Of a DNA stretch of 64,000 nucleotides, positions 62,112-64,000 are shown piece by piece. The DNA lies in the NCBI GenBank assembly GCA_030068145.1, contig JAPJBO010000660.1:62001-126000 (forward strand), in the 5' to 3' direction. The position numbers were made by a program, and so were the translations under genes. The DNA comes from Diplonema papillatum. Lineage: Eukaryota; Euglenozoa; Diplonemea; Diplonemida; Diplonemidae. The notes under the pieces are model-generated. The model ran no database searches. It was given only the letters and a program-made list of their open reading frames with translations, and was not told the origin of the DNA. Each line of letters starts with the position of its first letter. Within the stretch, counting starts at the first letter, position 1.

Positions 62112-62935
62112 GCACGCTCCCCCCGGACCTGCGAGGCTACGTGCTGCGGCTGATCCACTCCGCGTACGAGGTGTTCGACTCGTTCCAGGGACCACGGCCG
62201 CCGGCGTCTCCCGCCAGCGGCGGCGGCAGCAGCAGCGACCCTCAGCAGCAGCAGCAGCAGCAGCAGCCCCCCCCTGGCGACTCCTCTGCTGCTCTCGCGG
62301 AGAAGCTCGCTGCCGCCGAGGCAGCCGCGGAGCGCGCTGTGGCAGGGCGGGACGAAGTGGTGGCGCAGATGGCCGCCCAGCGGAAGATCCACGACAAGAT
62401 CAAGCGCCAGGCTGCCTCGAAGACGGCGGCGGCGGAGGCCCTGCGGGGCGAGGTGGCCGCGCTGAAGCGCGAGGTGGGTGACGTCGAGGCGCAGGCGCTG
62501 CTTCGGGTGGAAGCGGCGCAGGGCAACCTAATCAAGAAGCACAACGCCGCCGTCGCCGACCTGATCGAACGGCACGACGACGAGCTCCAGGCCGCGCGGA
62601 AGAACCTGGCCGCCGTCAAGAAAAAGCACAAGAAGTCACGCGAGGCGACCAGCGTCCTCGAGCAGAAGTTCGACAAGCTGGTAGTCGAGCACGCCGAGCT
62701 CCTGAACGACTTCGAGGAGCTGAAGGTCACCTGCATGCGGCAGGCGCGCGACGCGGGCGAGATCAAGCCGACCCTCCGGTCGCCGCTGGTCAACCAGAAC
62801 TCCGTCAAGCTGTCCTCGATCAGCAACGTGGTCGCGAAGAGCATCGCCGCCCTCAACACCGCCAGCAGCGCGGATCGCACCGCCAAGTCGGCCCCGCTCT
62901 TCCACGAAAACACCGTCGAGGTAGCTTCTTTTTAA
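62112..62935 (+). CDS. Kinesin-2-like motor, exon 3 (coiled-coil tail)
   Basis: Starts after CCCACCCGTGGCAG and encodes residues 593-866: TLPPDLRGYVLRLIHSAYEV, a Pro/Ser/Gln stretch (a QQQQQQQ run), then a long Ala/Lys/Glu-rich coiled coil (about 660-800: AALAEKLAAAEAAAERAVAG, ALKREVGDVEAQALLRVEAA) that would dimerise or bind cargo adaptors. The stop TAA is at 62933-62935. The three exons total 2601 bp, an exact multiple of three. A GAG|GTAGCT donor-like site at about 62921 and a repeat A module right after the stop leave open that a further exon lies beyond. Confidence 0.85.
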
Positions 62936-62942
62936 AGTTTCT

Positions 62943-63050
62943 GTTCTTTTTCTTGCGTTAACGATGCACTAAGAATTAGTAGTTGGCAGCGTACTACATG
63001 AAAACTTACCAAAGCAGGTGAGTTCCGCTAATGCGCACAAACAAAAGAGC
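62943..63050 (+). repeat. Repeat A, type 1
   Basis: TTCTTTTTCTTGCGTTAACG, GTAGTTGGCAGCGTACTACA, CTTACCAAAGCAGGTGAGTT and GCGCACAAACAAAAGAGC. It begins 8 bases after the exon 3 stop. Confidence 0.82.
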
Positions 63051-63188
63051 ACCTGTGACTCTGTGAGGCTCTGGGGGTAGGCCCGTAGGGCACTCCGTAG
63101 TGTCCTTTGGGGATCCCAGCCTGTGACTCTGTGAGGCTCTGGGGTAGGCCCGTAGGGGCACTCCGTAGTGTCCTTTGGTAATCCCAGC
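63051..63188 (+). repeat. Two-copy tandem repeat of about 67 bp
   Basis: CCTGTGACTCTGTGAGGCTC, TAGGCCCGTAGGGCACTCC and AGTGTCCTTTGGGGATCCCA, twice, with single-base differences. Confidence 0.92.
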
Positions 63189-63309
63189 CTCGGCCCCGCC
63201 AGGTGCAGAGGCTGGGCTTTCCGGGCTAAACGGGGCCAGCTCCCACACAGTGAGCGTGCGATTCCGTGTCTCCTTTTGCTCTGGCTCTGCACTACTGCAG
63301 CCCATATTA

Positions 63310-63490
63310 TGGGCCTGCGTTGTAGAAAATACTTGAGGAGACTGCCAGTTGCGAAGTCTCAAGGTAATCGTGCGGTACTCATCAGCATGTCGATGACTCC
63401 CCGTCAGCGTTCAACAAAGGAAGAGCCATTTGGGGTCGTATTGTTTCTCCCCGTCGAAATGAGTTCCGGATGGCACCTCCGAGCATTTCT
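63310..63490 (+). mobile_element. Repeat B, decayed copy
   Basis: GAAAATACTTGAGGAGACTG at the left is well preserved; the ATCAGCATGTCGATGACTCC block links it to the 51005 copy. The middle is deleted and the right end is mutated (CACCTCCGAGCATTT). Confidence 0.65.
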
Positions 63491-64000
63491 TGTGCTTTCT
63501 TGCCTGTATGACCGCCACACCCCAGGTTGTGTAGTTTGGGAGACAAAGGATCTAAATTGCTGTGTTGTATCAGAGGATGCGATCACCGCACATTCTAAAG
63601 TATACAGTTAGAACTGTATACTTCTACTTACTGCATGCGCGCGGGGGGCCCGAGACTAAATTTAAGCGAACTTCTTCTTGGTGCCGGTCGCAACACATAC
63701 AAACTTAGCTAGCCGTAGATAAAGTCTGTAATCATGCCTACATCCCTCGCCTCACAGCCTCAATCGTCAACCGGAGACCCTAAACACCGAACTTCTAACC
63801 ACCATAGACGCTAGAATGAGCACACCACCCTAACGTAGAGTAACCGGGTGGGTTGGGCCGGAGACAACCGTATGCATAAAGTCGCAGATCTTAGAAGATA
63901 ATAAAACTGACGAATACCTAACACTTGTACATGGCTAATTAGCCGTCGCTATCCCGAAACATCACTTCGCCGCCCGCTCGCCCACCCTTGCCCCGTTATT
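63491..64000. other. No gene; dispersed repeat at the end
   Basis: 63880-63990 is the third copy of the AGATCTTAGAAGAT / CTAACACTTGTAC repeat. 63765-63815 is a decayed repeat F (GGAGACCCTAAACACCGAAC). No gene. Confidence 0.55.

Overview
This is a eukaryotic window. It has spliced genes with GT-AG introns, an ER retention receptor, a kinesin, pogo- and hAT-type DNA transposons, an 18S rRNA 3' fragment and very large amounts of tandem and dispersed repeat. A flagellated protist is the best guess, because the kinesin is kinesin-2-like (a family usually tied to intraflagellar transport) and the receptor is a Cache plus cyclase-like protein of a kind common in free-living protists. A euglenozoan such as a diplonemid would fit the GC-rich exons, the few but long repeat-filled introns and the splice-acceptor-like sites just upstream of two start codons. 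I cannot prove the lineage from sequence alone.

Only about one tenth of the window is host coding sequence. From left to right: 1-22.9 kb holds no convincing protein gene, only dispersed repeats, foldback elements, a composite of nested inverted repeats with long poly-G/poly-C tracts (13.4-16.9 kb), a 43-bp array (18.4-19.9 kb) and a broken 18S fragment (11.3 kb). At 22.9-25.5 kb is an intronless membrane receptor with a degenerate cyclase domain. At 27.7-30.9 kb one intact gene of unknown function (weak RRM-like N-terminus, basic tail) is preceded by two broken tandem copies of its own 5' part and followed by copies of its 3' end. At 33.1-37.7 kb is the KDEL receptor in two exons; its 3.9-kb intron contains a complete-looking pogo/Tigger transposon, itself interrupted by a foldback element, and a hAT transposase remnant. 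37.7-50 kb is repeat-rich, with a 188-bp satellite at 45.6-47.9 kb and an isolated CAAT/GC/TATA promoter-like block at 40.84 kb. 50.1-62.9 kb is the kinesin: three exons of 83, 1694 and 824 bp, separated by introns of 4.9 and 5.3 kb that are largely repeats, including 23 apparently identical copies of a 73-bp unit. 63-64 kb is repeat again.

Dispersed repeat families named here: A, short modules of about 110-150 bp ending near GCRCACAAACAAA; B and C, related MITE-like elements of 200-290 bp with terminal inverted repeats of about 20 bp starting AAATRCTYGA; D, about 200-bp repeats encoding a CPVC peptide; E, TA-flanked foldback elements starting CATGCAGGGTC; F, a roughly 45-bp motif containing AAGCGAACTTTCACTCTAAA. 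These families occur both between genes and inside the introns, so gene boundaries cannot be read from repeat content.

The host genes show no operon-like or pathway link to each other. The KDEL receptor acts in Golgi-to-ER retrieval, the kinesin in microtubule transport, and the Cache protein in sensing at a membrane. What unites the window is debris formation: partial gene copies, exon copies and nested mobile elements.
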